64,000 nt of DNA, from NCBI GenBank assembly GCA_017591395.1, contig WEDG01004911.1:141176-205175 (forward strand), read 5' to 3'. The position numbers were made by a program, and so were the translations under genes. Origin of the DNA: Schistocephalus solidus. Taxonomy: Eukaryota > Platyhelminthes > Cestoda > Diphyllobothriidea > Diphyllobothriidae. This document shows positions 38,728 through 51,130 of this stretch, piece after piece (positions within the stretch are counted from its first letter, which is position 1; each line of letters begins with the position of its first letter). A model generated the notes under the pieces. That model made no database searches, was not told the origin of the DNA, and saw only the letters and a list, made by a program, of their open reading frames with translations.

Positions 38728-39815
38728 AAGAAAAATAAGGCTTATTGGGGTTTAAAAATTAATATAGAATTGCCTAAAAATACTTATTATTTTAGAAAAA
38801 ATAAAGATTACGAAAAGGGTAAAAATCGACCTAAGTGAGTAAACTGAAGTTTTAAATAGATAGGAAACCTAGCGATGCGAATACACGAGTGAATAAAGCA
38901 ACAAAAGTAGAATTACGTTTAAAATTGTTTTTTCAGAGGTTTGCACATACATATTTATCTAGATTAAGCGCAACGTCAAGTATGGCCGTCATGAAGCAGC
39001 CTACCATGCGAGTGTATATCCCAACACCATTTCACGATAATTGGCAGTTTTTCTTCCGTTTGTCCATAGTGTTAGATGCGATTGACCAAGGCAAACAGAT
39101 TTTCGCTTGATTATGCCGATAGGGCCGTCACAGGAATATAATATGTCATTAGCTTACATGTTCACAGGTCAGTCGCAATTGTAAACGTTCATTTTGTATA
39201 TATAAAATGGCTTTTTATTGTTAAATTTCTTTATACCTTTTTTGGGTTTTCTATTACGATGAGTTTCAGATCGTCCTTGAAAATGGGCTAAATTCCTTAC
39301 GATTTTCGCTGTCTTCAGTCGACTACACATAAATGTTCATTCCGTTCGATGTTTTTGATAAAACTCTCAAATAAAGATATTTCTTAAAAGCACTTACCGA
39401 AGTTGTGTCTTTTTCGGGTATTCAATCTTATGCAGACGGCCATCTAAGTCATATTTGTAGACTCGCTCAAACATGAAAACTTGCTACCGAGACAAATCAA
39501 CGTCCACAACGAAACCCAAGAAAATATATGCCTACAATTATTTGAAATACTTTCTATAATAATTTACCTTTTTAAAAGCGCTCTTATTAGATGTTTCACT
39601 GTTGAGTGCCTGCTTACTTAACGTTTTGTAACAGTGACGTCTAGGAAAAACTGAGAACGTTTGACCAAATTTTCGACTTCACTGAAAAGTAGGGATACCA
39701 TTTCTGCTGAAAATCAAAGAACTCACTTTTCTCTTTCTATTGGAGTGTTTTTCGATATAATTGCTTACTTCTCAGTCTCCTTCTAAGATTTCAAACGCGC
39801 GAGAGAGTAGCCGAC
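38728..39815 (+). repeat. 1.1-kb dispersed repeat, copy at 38.7 kb
   Basis: Colinear with 25492-26590 (same landmarks). It begins as the third 312-bp head unit and continues through CGAGTGTATATCCCAACACC and GAGTTTCAGATCGTC to about 39815. A 73-codon frame at 38889-39110 partly survives in the other copy but shows no domain. Confidence 0.75.
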
Positions 39816-41062
39816 TATATACTAAGATTTTGCGATAAAATGTCAGTTTTCTGCCCCTTTAGTTTCAAGTTTTCTTATTCATTTATAGACAACTGCAGAC
39901 TAAAATTGTCTTGGCAGGCTTCGCGTACGGCATGACAGCGAAAAATGGCATCGTGTCATCGCGTCTCGTATATATGCGCGTTTAAGGTTCTTATTATCGG
40001 TGTGGTGAAACAAAGTACATTCACAAAAGTTTATTACAGCATTGTTTTGGTATAAAACTTATTTTTTTAGACTGAATCTGCCCTCATTTTCCGAAAAATG
40101 TGATCTCGCACACCTACATTTACCTGATTTTCGTGAAAACAAAACAAAATGTTCCGTTCTCCGAAGAAATATATGCCAAATTTTTCCGGCTTAGATTAAT
40201 TTTTCTTCATATTACTGTGCACAAAAGCAAAATACTTTGATTCGTAGCTTTCAATAGCGTAGAAATATTCCTAGATAGCAAAAAACGTCAGATTTCCCCA
40301 TATATCCCAGTATTCCTCATCAATACAGCTAGTTAAAGTGAACTCTTTATTATTAAACAGTTTTTTTGTGCCTCAATTTGATACAACAAGCAGAAAAAGC
40401 ATGCTCTGCTTCTACCTCAAATTAATTATATGGAAATTTCATGAGTTAGGGGATCTACTGTATATAAACGGAGAAAACTGAAGTTACGTCCACTTCAAAT
40501 AAATGTTGGCTATTGGAACTGCTTTTGTTGTCAGACTGGCAGGCCCGGGTTGCCAACATCGCTGTTGACTGTTTTGTTACCTGCGCCACAAGAAACGCAA
40601 TTTACGGTCGTTCGCCTAGCTAATGAGATCAGCGGTTTTTAGGTCACTTACGACCACTAACTCCTGCGGCCCCGGGGGAAGTTTCCATTTCATGAATTAT
40701 GTGAAATGATTACAAAAGTGTTTAGGTTTGGTTTACATGCTGGGCTTTGCGCGGGGATGATGAACGTATTTCACCACGACTGCTCAAGGACCGCACCTTG
40801 AGTGAGGCTTATCGACTTCGGCTCAAGTGAGACAGTAAACACTCGCTGCGAAAAGATGGCAAATATATATCTCAGGTCATCCAAGAAAGACAACGGCTTC
40901 AGTTTTGGTCCTTTCTCCGAGTCGGCCGCGTAACCTGCTGGGAGGCATCAAAAGAGGGGGGGGTCAATTCAAAACCTTGCTCCATATGGCAGATGGTCTT
41001 TAACCTCTCGCGTGTGGTCTATGTGAAGAAGAAGACGAAGGTTGTTCGTCCACCGGAATCAT

Positions 41063-41117
41063 GGCTTTATTCGTCTGAGCTTTCGAACTCTTACTGGAGT
41101 CCATCGTCAGAGATAAA
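41063..41117 (-). ncRNA. Hammerhead ribozyme, type I, core intact
   Basis: Minus strand order: helix I 5' strand TTTATCT (plus 41111-41117); CTGACGA (41104-41110, fits CUGANGA); helix II GGACTC/GAGTTC (41097-41102 with 41085-41090, six pairs including one G-U) closed by CAGTAA; GAAA (41081-41084); then GCTC (41077-41080) and helix I 3' strand AGACGAATAAAGCC (41063-41076). Cleavage would fall after CUC (an NUH site), between 41077 and 41076. Helix III has no loop: AGCT is contiguous and self-complementary, so the fold would close best as a dimer. The sequence is read directly; activity is inference from the family. Confidence 0.72.
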
Positions 41118-41137
41118 ACTGCAACATAAAAGAGTAA

Positions 41138-41147
41138 CATTTATAGG
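41138..41147 (-). promoter_or_regulatory. TATA-like box upstream of the hammerhead
   Basis: Minus strand CCTATAAATG lies about 20-25 nt upstream of the first helix I base of the ribozyme. A transcript started at the usual distance would begin at or just before the hammerhead. Confidence 0.5.
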
Positions 41148-41444
41148 GGGGCAAGGGCCAATCAGACAGCAGTGGCGACAGTCCGGAGGTTACTACGCAG
41201 GGCCCTGTTTGCCAGCGCCAGATCGATAAATCGATTAACCGAGTTCTCATCGGAGGCCCAGGCCTCCATTCGTGTGGTCTATGGTGCTGGTGAAGAGAAA
41301 AGATTGGATTTTCGGATCTGCTGCCACGGATTGTCATGCATGGTAAGGTGCAATACATGAAATCATCGATACTGGTTAGATAAGGCATGCTCGCTGTCAC
41401 ACCGTGTACAAATATAGGTATTCCATATGCAGTATTTGAAGTAA

Positions 41445-44400
41445 CGTGAAAGTGAAGAGAAATGCTCAACACAATGCAAACAAAAAACTCATTAAAACGG
41501 CCTACTGGTTTCCTCTCTTACTAGCGTTAAAATTTTTGAATGACATTAAACCAACCAATTATTTGGCATGGCAAACTTTGACTGTTGTCATTGTGAAAGC
41601 AGGTATAATTGCTTGCGTTTATCTTATTTAAAAATACTTTTCAGTTTACTTTTGCTTTCAAGTAAGTTCCTAACATCCCGTTTTTCGGTTATAGTTGCTT
41701 CTGTGTTTGATTTATTAGCTAAACTATGCTCTCCCATATCGCTTCCTTTTAAACGACTATAGAATTTGATTCAAAACTTAAGACCGGACCTTCTTAACTC
41801 ACGTAAACCCTGTTTGGTAGCTAATACGAGCAACGCGATTTGCTATTCGATGCAGAACTGTATGAGATCTGCTTAAATGCCTATGCTACTCAATCCTCAA
41901 ATATTTGTTTCGAAACACCTTGTGTCAAGAAGTGTGCAGTGTGGACATTTGACAGTTACAAATTTCCGATAAATAAAGACCAGTAAATCATTGACAACAG
42001 TAGAAATTCGGACTGTTTTCATGTCAATAATGAGGTATTTACGCGCTGTTCAAACTTATCGTAGTATTTTGCTTATAAAAAGAAAGCTAACATGCTTTGT
42101 ATTGCAAAAACATCACCTTGAAGTGTAAACAACCATTTAATTCAAACATGCCTAATTTTATAAACGTAACATATTCGAAAAATGCGGAAAAGCAGATTTT
42201 TAAACTAACTTAACGAGAAGTTCAGAAATTAAAGAAAAGAGGAGACTTCCAGAATATACATTATATTTCATATTCAATTAAATGCCAACAGAACTTTTGC
42301 AACGTCTTGGCGAGTTGAAAGAAATACTTAAATACGGTTGTAATATTAAGTATATTACGGCCTAACCCAAGACGTATGATCTAGGCTAGGATAGCAGCTT
42401 TCGTACAAGCGAATTTCTGACCGCCTGCTAAATCCACACTGTAAAAACATCTGCTTATAAAGTATGCATTTTATTTATTGAGTGGCACTTACGTTATGAA
42501 TTTATTTATCTTTTGTAAAAAAAATTCACAAAATTATCTTCGTATACACAGTTATTAGCGAGGAACGTCTTTTGTTAAATTGCTTCTTGATAAAAGGATA
42601 TTTGTCGGTTTAATTATCAGTTTTTATATATGAGATTTCTTAAGAACGTGAAATATCTATTCATAATACACCATATTCTTCTATGGTTAATGCTGCCTAT
42701 AAAGTAAACAGTATGGTATACGTTCCTTGAAATATTTTTTTGAACAACAGGTAACACCTGTTTTATAGCCTAAAATGTGTGATTTGCCTTAAAGATTTGC
42801 TTTACAGCATGTAACTTGTAAGCCCTGAAAGCTATCGTAACGGCAGGTCGACATAAATATAATTCCCCAATAAAAAAGGCTTTTTAAAACCAAAATATCC
42901 CTTTTCTTCCAGAACAAACTTAAAAAAACATGAACTTTATGACCAAATATACATCAGGAAAAATAATTTTGCGGAAGCTTTCTGGAGATTATATTTGAAT
43001 TCCTAAAGGCATCGAAAACCAATGGTCAGGAGATGCTAAAATCAAATGCGGGCTTCTTGCCGCAACTTAAATACCTTGGGATAGATCTGCACGATAGATA
43101 ATCCTACAAACATACCTTAATAATCTTTTTCGAACTTTAAAACATCAGAATTTTATTTATTAGTTCATGACATAACACATCTACTGTTAAAACCTATCTG
43201 GAAGTACAGGTGAGTGAATATCACCGTTAGGCCTGAATACACTTCTCCTGCGTTTTATGTGTTTAATCCACCGGGAAGCCACGAGTACATGCCACCTATT
43301 GAGCCTAAAATATGCACTGTAACGGCGGATTATTTTTGTGACGTGCATTAGATCTGATGCAGCTGTAAATAAAAGAAATATGCGGACGAAACCAGCGTAA
43401 TACCCTAGATACTGATATCTGACAATGTAGCAGCAGTCAAGAGGGGTGCTATTTCTTAAGCCGTAGCCCGTTCGGGTCAAACCCGACCATAGGTTCAAGT
43501 TCGATGGGGTGAAAATCATTGCGAGAAAGGAAAACTCGCATACTCTTGACCTACCCCCGTACATTTATGAATATTTGTTTGTCTCTGCTCCGTACTTTAC
43601 CACTCTGGGAAGGCTCGGATGAAACCTGTTTCTAGTATCGGAGAGTGACACTTCGGAATCATTACAATACAGAAAAATGACACTTCGGAATCATTACAAT
43701 ACAGAAAAATGACCTTGGGGATAAAATTGCAATAACTAATGACTCGGATACGAGCGTGCAAGCAAATTTCACACCTCATGTGACAGCAGTCAATGAACAC
43801 AGAAGCTGTAACCAATGAGGATCATATGACAACGGCAGCCTCTAAACACTGCTGTCCTCATGAGGCTAGCCAGCCTACCTTTAACCTGGATCTGGCAAGT
43901 GGAACGCCCAATCCTCGAGCGTGTAAAAGTCGTGTTCAAGCAGCTGTATTCCTTCGGCAGTTCATAGATTCTATACTGGAATTTTTACTTTATCTTCGGC
44001 TCGCTCTTTCAAGCTTAATGTATCCAATCAGAACGTATTTTCCGCATTTGATTGTCTCGGAAATTAATCACTTTTGTTGTGAATATTTTTTTCCGAAGTC
44101 CATCATTCACAGCGGCTTAAACGTGAAATATTCATACTCTGCCAACAGTCAATCAGAAGTGCATATGCAGCCTTCAGGATATGTCACACTGAGAGAAAAC
44201 GTTCTAAGGTAAAAAACCAAAACTGTGCTTCGCAAGTATTCTATCGCGAGGTTTTCGACTCATCAGTAGGCCCCAGTGTCTGGCACATAGTTTCTTCGTC
44301 AATATGCCAGTTTCAAAACTGCCACTTTTTAATTTCTTCAGGGAGTGTAGATGTTGTATTGATCCAAAAATTAAATGTTGAGCAAACTAAAAGCAACACA

Positions 44401-47095
44401 TCGAAAATTTGAGACTGTGAAGCCCGTCTGTTTGGAAACAAAAGACGTTCTATTAACAAATAAGCGGTTAATAAGAGGATTATTTAATATCTTATTTAAA
44501 AATTAAAAAACTGAGTCGGGGACTATTTCTGCAATATAGCGGTTCAGATACAATGAATGGAAACTTCCTTTTGGACTCACTACTTACTTGAAAAGAAGTT
44601 AGAAGAATTTTGCAAAAGAGTCTAGTCTGAATATATTTTGTAGTGGACGGCACATATTTTATAGGGGACGTCAGCTACGATAACTTGGTGAACGGATTGT
44701 AAAATATGTATCGTGAAGAGAAACATTTGTGTAAATTTTAGACTTTCTTATGACCACTTCTGCCAGTTAGATTGTTCTTCCACATATCAACCACCGACTG
44801 CTCTCGATAAAGACGCCGATGGGCAACAGATGTGGGCTTATCTCCCACGTTTATTGCAGGTGTTATCGGTTAGATTGCGTCATTCGACCAAGACTTACAA
44901 AAACCTGTGGCTGCCTTAAAGCTAACCTGGCGATATGTCCTTCTGGAAGAAAATATATTATCGCAAATTCTTACGCTGTGTAAGCCATGCAGAAATATTG
45001 TATCCAGCATTTCATTAATTATTTTAGCATAATATTAAATGATATTGCAGACTGTGACCAGCTGATGCATCGAAGAAACGTATTCGTTATCAGGGAGAGA
45101 AAAACGCAAAGGAAAAAATAATATTAACTGCCGGAATAACCGTTGACTTGGTGATTATTTAATTGTGGGTAATCTATTAAATCTGAAACAGGTAAAGTAG
45201 ATATTGGCAACCTCGAAATATTCAGAAAAATTACATTTTAACGTGAATATCAATAAAACGAAGGGCATTCTGATACTTGAATACCAATTCTTTTTATTTT
45301 TCGTAAACGATGAAGTAAAGCGCATAGAATGCAAGTAAATGAAGTAGATACTGCAGGAGGTGTGACTTTACGGACGCCTGGAGCTTCTTCTTATTTTCTT
45401 GTTCTTTGTTTGGGTTCGATCTCATTTATTTCAGCATGATTATGAATTTCCCATTCTTAATTACTTATAAGAGCATTAAAAAGTTTAAATTTCTAAGGGT
45501 TATCCCGTAAGGGTAGTTTTTTTTTTTACTTGATGGCTTATTAGTCAGAAGGTAAACTGCTGTCGAATGCTGTGGACAGAAAAAGTATTATCTCATTTGT
45601 ACCACCCTGGTGTGGTTGAGATGCATCAGAAAGAAAAGTTGAATTTTCCTAATTCCAAACCTTAAGTTGCGTTCAGACTAATTGCCTCCATCTTGTTGGC
45701 TCGTAATTTATCTGGTCAAAGAGTAGAACATCCTTCCGTCGGGAAATAATCTTGAAATTTTGCAACTCGGAGAAAGCTGTATATTTTAGGTGGTAAAAGC
45801 GAGAGTGGGCAAGATCTTCGGAAAACAACTAGCAACCCGATGCTAAAAATCTTGTCATCGGAGATAGCATCCGACAGAGACATCATCTTGTGCTAGCAAC
45901 CGTTATTCGCTAGCGATTTTGTAGTTATATCTCCCCAGCCGGTATTCGAATTACGTTGTTTTCTGTTCTTTCACTTCAAAAGTGTGCGTTTATCTAGATC
46001 CTCATGTACAGAAACCCGTTTTTCGTACTGAAATTGTCGGTTTGTGTAAATATTTGGGTTTTCGGAGCATTCTCTTACAGCAATGCTGCATAAATATACC
46101 TCATAACAGACAAAAACTAGACAGGACCAGCGTTTGGAGTGAGTGCGCTATACTCTTGCAAGTTCATAGGCCGACAAATTATTCTCCATTTGCCGATTGT
46201 TGAGTACTTATTATATATTTTATCATGTCAGTAAAAATAACTGTGCACGCCACTTGCATTTATGCTTTACGCTTTAAAAATTAATGCAATTTCAGTTAAG
46301 CTGATTGGATAATCTGCACATCAAAGTGATGTTTTAATTTATTTGTGCCAAGCGATGATGAACGACATTATAATAATATTTTATGCGCATAGGCCATCCT
46401 GTCGTAATTTGCTCTAGTATTATGTGGCATGACAGGACGTAATAGGTGGAAATGATGTCCAGCGATTTGGAAAGATAATATATGATAGCTATACTTCAGA
46501 ATGTTAAAGTCCCGATAGATTTGTTACTGTAGTGTACCTGCTAAACGACAAATATGACTGTTGGAGTTACCAATTATCCAACTTCATTTAACCAAGCAAA
46601 AGTAATCAGTTCAGGCCCCGTTTTTACATTGGCATTTTAATTGTACGGTAAATTATAAGTATCTGCAATAGACATTTGCACTTTATACATTAGAATGCCG
46701 GAGGGCTGACCTTTTGCCATAAAGTCATGTTTAGGCCAGAGAAACGCATGTATGATCCCAAATCTCTTCTTTTTTATGAGTGTGTTATAACGTGCAAACA
46801 AATTACTAGCCTATCAATAACCAATAGCATCTATTCCATTCAAATCCCTTTTTTAAAGTTATCACCTAACATTAAACGTGTTTCTTTTTTTAAAACCTCC
46901 TGCGTTCTCATATCTGCCAGGGTATTCAGGATATTTAAAGTGGTTATCAAAGTAGAATTGGGATAAGTCAGCACTGGAGTGAAAAATTACCTTCTTCACC
47001 AAAGCTTCGTGTAAAAAGGAGCACATTCGCTTAACATTATTCAGGGTGATCAAATGAATATTGTGCATCTAAACTTGACTGAGAGTACACCACCA
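41445..47095. other. AT-rich non-coding stretch, no supported gene
   Basis: The longest frames are 139 codons (43793-44212, plus) and 125 codons (43187-43564, minus). Neither has a recognisable domain or a conserved context. Part of 42.8-43.05 kb looks weakly related to 57.1-57.35 kb. Confidence 0.45.
43646..43709 (+). repeat. Perfect 32-bp tandem duplication
   Basis: The unit starting TGACACTTCGGAATCATTAC occurs at 43646 and again at 43678, ending in CAGAAAAA both times. Two copies, period 32 bp. Probably a recent local duplication. Confidence 0.9.
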
Positions 47096-47109
47096 TAATT
47101 GTTATGCAG

Positions 47110-47700
47110 ACGCATCTCGCTGGATTTTACGCTACCATCAAAAACCCTTGCGTTGAAATTAGCAAAGTATATTGGCGCAACCTCTTTAAGGTGACATAAG
47201 TTAGTCATGAAGACTGTGCTCAATAAGTTTCATCAGTGGTAGTGTAGGGACTGGTAAGCTATTATCAGCTGATTAAAAGTAAGATGGCTGATATTAGACG
47301 TGTGGATGCCTCAGGCACGTAACCCGACACAAACATGTACTACGAGGCCTAAAGGAGACTAAAATTCCCGAATGCATGAAAAAAAATTTTTTATCAAGTG
47401 GCGATGTCATTGGTGGATATCTCGCCTCTATTTACTAATATCACCCTCAAGGACAGGATACAATAGAAATGAGACGCAAGTGTTAAGCAGGAATTCCCAA
47501 TTTACAGACCATTCAAGGCCCCAAATGTGTTGATCTTTCCCTGCATATAGAATACAAAATTCAGACTCGATAGCCAGTTTTACCGCCAGAGCGATAACAT
47601 AGCGATGAGTTCATCCCTTGGACACTGTATAGCGAATGCCTTCACGAGGGAGTTTGCAACCATCCAGCTCTGCCCAAACATAAAGGATCTTTTTTACTAA
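47110..47700 (+). pseudogene. Decayed Penelope-like reverse transcriptase fragment
   Basis: Translations in shifting frames give RT landmarks in the right order. KLAKYIGA (about 47155-47180) resembles the 'YKLAKFL' segment. SLVDISPLFTNITLKD (about 47408-47455) resembles the 'SFDVVSLFTNIPL' motif holding the first catalytic Asp. LDSQFYRQSDNIAMSSSLG (about 47566-47622) resembles the 'F-x-F-x-QFYRQ-x-x-G-x-AMGSPLGP' motif. Stops and frameshifts separate them, and the YVDD box is not recognisable downstream. The wording of the motifs is closer to a different Penelope-like lineage than the copy at 61.7 kb. No endonuclease domain follows; an A-rich stretch begins at 47755. Confidence 0.7.
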
Positions 47701-47753
47701 ACTCGATGTGTAATTAGATATTTGCGATAGCAGATGAGAAACGGCATTTGGAT

Positions 47754-47811
47754 AAAAAAAACCAAAAAGAATAAAAAAACAAAAAGAAAAAAAGAACAAA
47801 AAGAACAAACA
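47754..47811 (+). repeat. A-rich low-complexity tract
   Basis: Runs of A broken by single G, C or T bases (AAAAAAACCAAAAAGAATAA and on). It lies shortly after the RT remnant at 47.1-47.7 kb but cannot be tied to it as a tail. Confidence 0.7.
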
Positions 47812-48087
47812 ACGCTGCCCAAGCAAGAGTGTATTTCACAGGAAAACGTGCACTAGGCAATAAAAATATTCCTCTAATTTTGTTCCACTTAGTCACAATT
47901 GAAGCTTAATTCGCTGCCTAACAAAGTGAGCTAAGAGAATATGCATTCCAGCGATGTTTAAGTCTTAACTCGCCTTTTCTAAGTCAACCTGTGATAAATT
48001 GTTCATGGGATATATGAAGAAGCAACCATCGAAAGCAGAAGTTTCGATGGCTTAAGGGAAGGACTTATTTCTTAAAGTGCTGTTTCG

Positions 48088-48650
48088 ATGAGACCCGACC
48101 TGCCAACTTCCATAGAATTGCTTGAACTCCACTGCTGCGTGCAATTAGCCAGCCACCAAGGGAAGACAATTTTCATATGCCTTCTATCTTTTGGCTTAAA
48201 GGCGAAGATAGCCTGCCCTTTCAGTCTGTGTCCTTTCAGTACGTTTCCATGGCTTCACCTGCTCCGGTGGGATAGGTTACGCTGGTCAAAACTCAAGAAA
48301 CCTACCCAAATGGATGCGTGCATGCCATTCCGCATGAAAAAATCTGTCTCTAGTCTAATTGTGGAGCATGTAACTGGCAGTTGCCACCCGGTAGACGTCA
48401 AAAAAGAATTTTAATTCAGCTCTTTAAAGTTGTACCAATGCACTTCAAGCTCTTACGCCAGCGGATACCTGCAAGGACAAAGACTTTTGCCAGATGGCTA
48501 ACCGAACGTATCGTTTTTTTACAAGAGGTGTTGGCTCAGCCCCTTAAGTTACCCTGTCCTAACTTAAGTACTGGAAATTCGTATCCCTTTGCGGCCACGT
48601 CACGTTACACCGATAAAACCCGAAAGTTACTTTATTCATATAAACGTTGA
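48088..48650 (+). other. Two overlapping open frames, coding status unproven
   Basis: Frames of 108 codons (48088-48414) and 89 codons (48381-48650) overlap in sequence somewhat GC-richer than the flanks. I recognise no domain, no homologous copy elsewhere in the window and no clear splice pattern. They could be exon fragments, an old retroelement piece or chance. Confidence 0.2.
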
Positions 48651-49641
48651 TATCTGGCAGATCTCCGTCCATTTTTCTCTCTTATTTTTGCTTTATTTGA
48701 ATGCTTTAAATCATCTTCCTGTAACAACTTTCTGTTGGCTGATTTCAACATTGCTTTTGTACCAACACTTATGAAAGTTATTGCAAAAGACTTATTAGTA
48801 ATACCAAAATCGTTTGCTTGCTACAGTTGACTTATTCAGTCTTTACATGGGAATAATAGCTATGGAAGTCGCCACATCGCAGCCTCTGTATGGAATACCA
48901 GAGTATATTTTTAAAGTAAAGTTTGGCTCACGTAGGCTTTCAATTATTCATCAACAGGTCTTTAGAGTAACATAAGGGAGGGTAGAGTAACACAAGTTTA
49001 AACATCCAACTCCCTCAACCCTCTTGTAAAATACGTATTAACGTACCAAATTAATTTGTCAAATTCAAAACAAATTTACGAATTTCGGTTGACGTTTAAT
49101 TAAAAAGACAATATATTGTACACATATAGAGTACAGACGCGTATAAATTTCTTAAACAGTATGTCCGCATCCTTGATGGTTTGCGTATCCCGCAAAAATA
49201 ATAAGTATTCAGAAAGCAACTTCATTGACTGATCAGATCAACGCAATTCAGAATTTTAACATTATGCTTAAAATGATGTCCAATTTTAAACAGACACACG
49301 ATTATTGATTTGTGCCTTATTTCGAATATCGAAAAACATTCCGTAGGGTCCCTCTGTTTATCATTAAAATGGTGTCATCACTGAAACTGCTTTTTATTAA
49401 TTTTAGGCATGGACAACAGTTCCTTACCTGTTTCATCGTCCGTCTTACATTACGTAGGCTAACACCTAAATGAAGAATGTTCATGATATATTTGGTTAAC
49501 TGCATGCACTGCGCCATTTAACTTGCAACTGAAAAATATTTTGTTTCTGTTATTTATGTCCTCTCCAGACCTCATTCCTTCTTTCACTTCCAACCAACTT
49601 TATAAGACATTTTCCGATGCCGTTTATTAGAAATAGATTTT

Positions 49642-50022
49642 ATGACGTCTAGCATTATGACAACTAACGCGTTCATAGTCATCAAAGCCGTCGATACGTA
49701 TGTCGCCTACGTCCCGTCTCCCATGCCTGACAAGCTCAGTGCAGTGTGGGACCCAACCTCCGGCTTACGACGCCGATCAATATTTCTCTCTTCACCAATT
49801 TGCTGCAGCCGGAGGAAGTTCGTAAGCATACTTTTTGCCTGGCAGTTACCTGGTGAGAACGCTAGCTCCTTTTCTTGCGATGCTGCGCGTACATTCTCGG
49901 TCTCAGTAAAGGCTAGCCAATCAACTGTCCTCTCTGAGAACCTTCAACTGTTCGGCTATCGTACTTCAACTTTGCAGCCATCCACCCCGGATTATTCTAT
50001 AGTTAAACCGTCAAGTCTGTGA
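49642..50022 (+). other. GC-richer block open on both strands, coding status unproven
   Basis: A 126-codon frame runs on the plus strand. On the minus strand a stop-free frame of about 78 codons ends at 49707, with a balanced, charged composition (it includes FLRLQQIGEERNID and RRRKPEVGSH). The minus frame reads more like protein than the Ser-rich plus frame, but neither matches a family I know. The contrast with the AT-rich flanks makes an exon or a transposon piece possible. Confidence 0.25.
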
Positions 50023-51074
50023 TTATCTGCAATAACCTGAACACTTCAAAACTTTAGAATTAAAAAAGCACTTTATAATTTGGTTTCATATTCTTTCAGC
50101 ACATGCATGCATATACGGTAAAGTAGCTAAGAATACTTAGGTAAAAAATGTCACAAAAGCTATTTTCGATGATTTCCAGAGCTGAGGAACACGCAAGCTG
50201 TACACAGCTTATCAGAAGAACGATCGAATTCAACGAGAAAGGTCCATTCGCAATGTAACGTGTTAAGTAACAGATTTACTGGTCCATTGCGAAAAACAAT
50301 TGGATGCTATAAATAGCTCGCATTTTGGTCCTGCGCAGAGATAAAATCATCGCGTTCGTCTCACCGACAGCTACTGCTAAATGTGCCCTCATATAAGTCA
50401 TCATAATCTGGTCGGCGCTGCCCATTTCTTTCCCGCGTCCTTATTCTTCCCGAAATTAATCACCCGAACCAAAATTTATATTCTCGTGGTTTGGTTTCAT
50501 GTCACTGAGCAAAGCAATTCCAGGTAGAATGCATGCGAAGTAATGCGGTAGTGGATTCAACGTACATGCAATAGTTGTATTCGTTTTCAACCCCGATAAA
50601 TTATTATGTAGATGAGAGCCAGAAAGAAAAATCAAAATAAAACTTCTCTATGCTAAGTTCATTTGTTGTATAAAATTAAATTCAATAGAAAATGAATTTG
50701 CCAGTCCAAATGACGAAAAACCTAAGAGCAAAATTTGTTACAAGGGAGAATCAGGTCATGAAAAACGTAAAAATGCTACATCACCTGATCGCAAAACGTA
50801 CATATTTATCTGTGGGAGGTCTAACTGGTTCTTCACCTTAGTCGCAATCGAACTTCTTAGGACTATCGAGGTGGGGCGGTATTACAAGAATCGTGCTGTT
50901 TGTCGTTGACGTAAAATATTTTTGCGCTACTCAGTTTACTTGCCTTGTTTAGCGTGACGGAGGTCAGACTAACGTATCCTGAAGGTCTGACATCTCAGGA
51001 AGTGAGACCGGCAAGTCAGCTTCAGAGACTAAAATATCCTCTACACAAATCATGGAACATTCACTGAAATCAGA

Positions 51075-51130
51075 CACAATATCAGCAAGCCATTGCCGGC
51101 GAAGACAAGGGACACTGGAATGGCCATTAT
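51075..51130 (-). mobile_element. Fragment of the tRNA-derived SINE body
   Basis: Minus strand ATGGCCATTCCAGTGTCCC followed by TTGTCTTCGCCGGCAATGGC matches the body of the SINE at 61.0-61.3 kb (ATGGCCATTCCGGTCTCCC, then TTGTTTTTGTCGG). The tRNA-like head is not present. Confidence 0.55.

Larger units (their letters stand above)
40960..41440 (-). mobile_element. Penelope-type pLTR-like segment (minus strand)
   Basis: A GC-richer block centred on the hammerhead motif (41063-41117), with a TATA-like box just upstream on the same strand. The combination of TATA box and hammerhead ribozyme matches the pseudo-LTR ends of Penelope-like elements. A similar arrangement (TATA-like box, ~20-30 nt, hammerhead-like core with the same 19-nt helix II segment) occurs at 61552-61630, beside Penelope coding sequence. 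No RT coding is visible next to this copy, so it may be a solo pLTR. The boundaries are approximate. Confidence 0.5.

Noticed and set aside
43187..44212. Frames of 125 and 139 codons as a gene pair
   Set aside because: No domain, no splice logic and no conserved context. The composition matches ordinary background.
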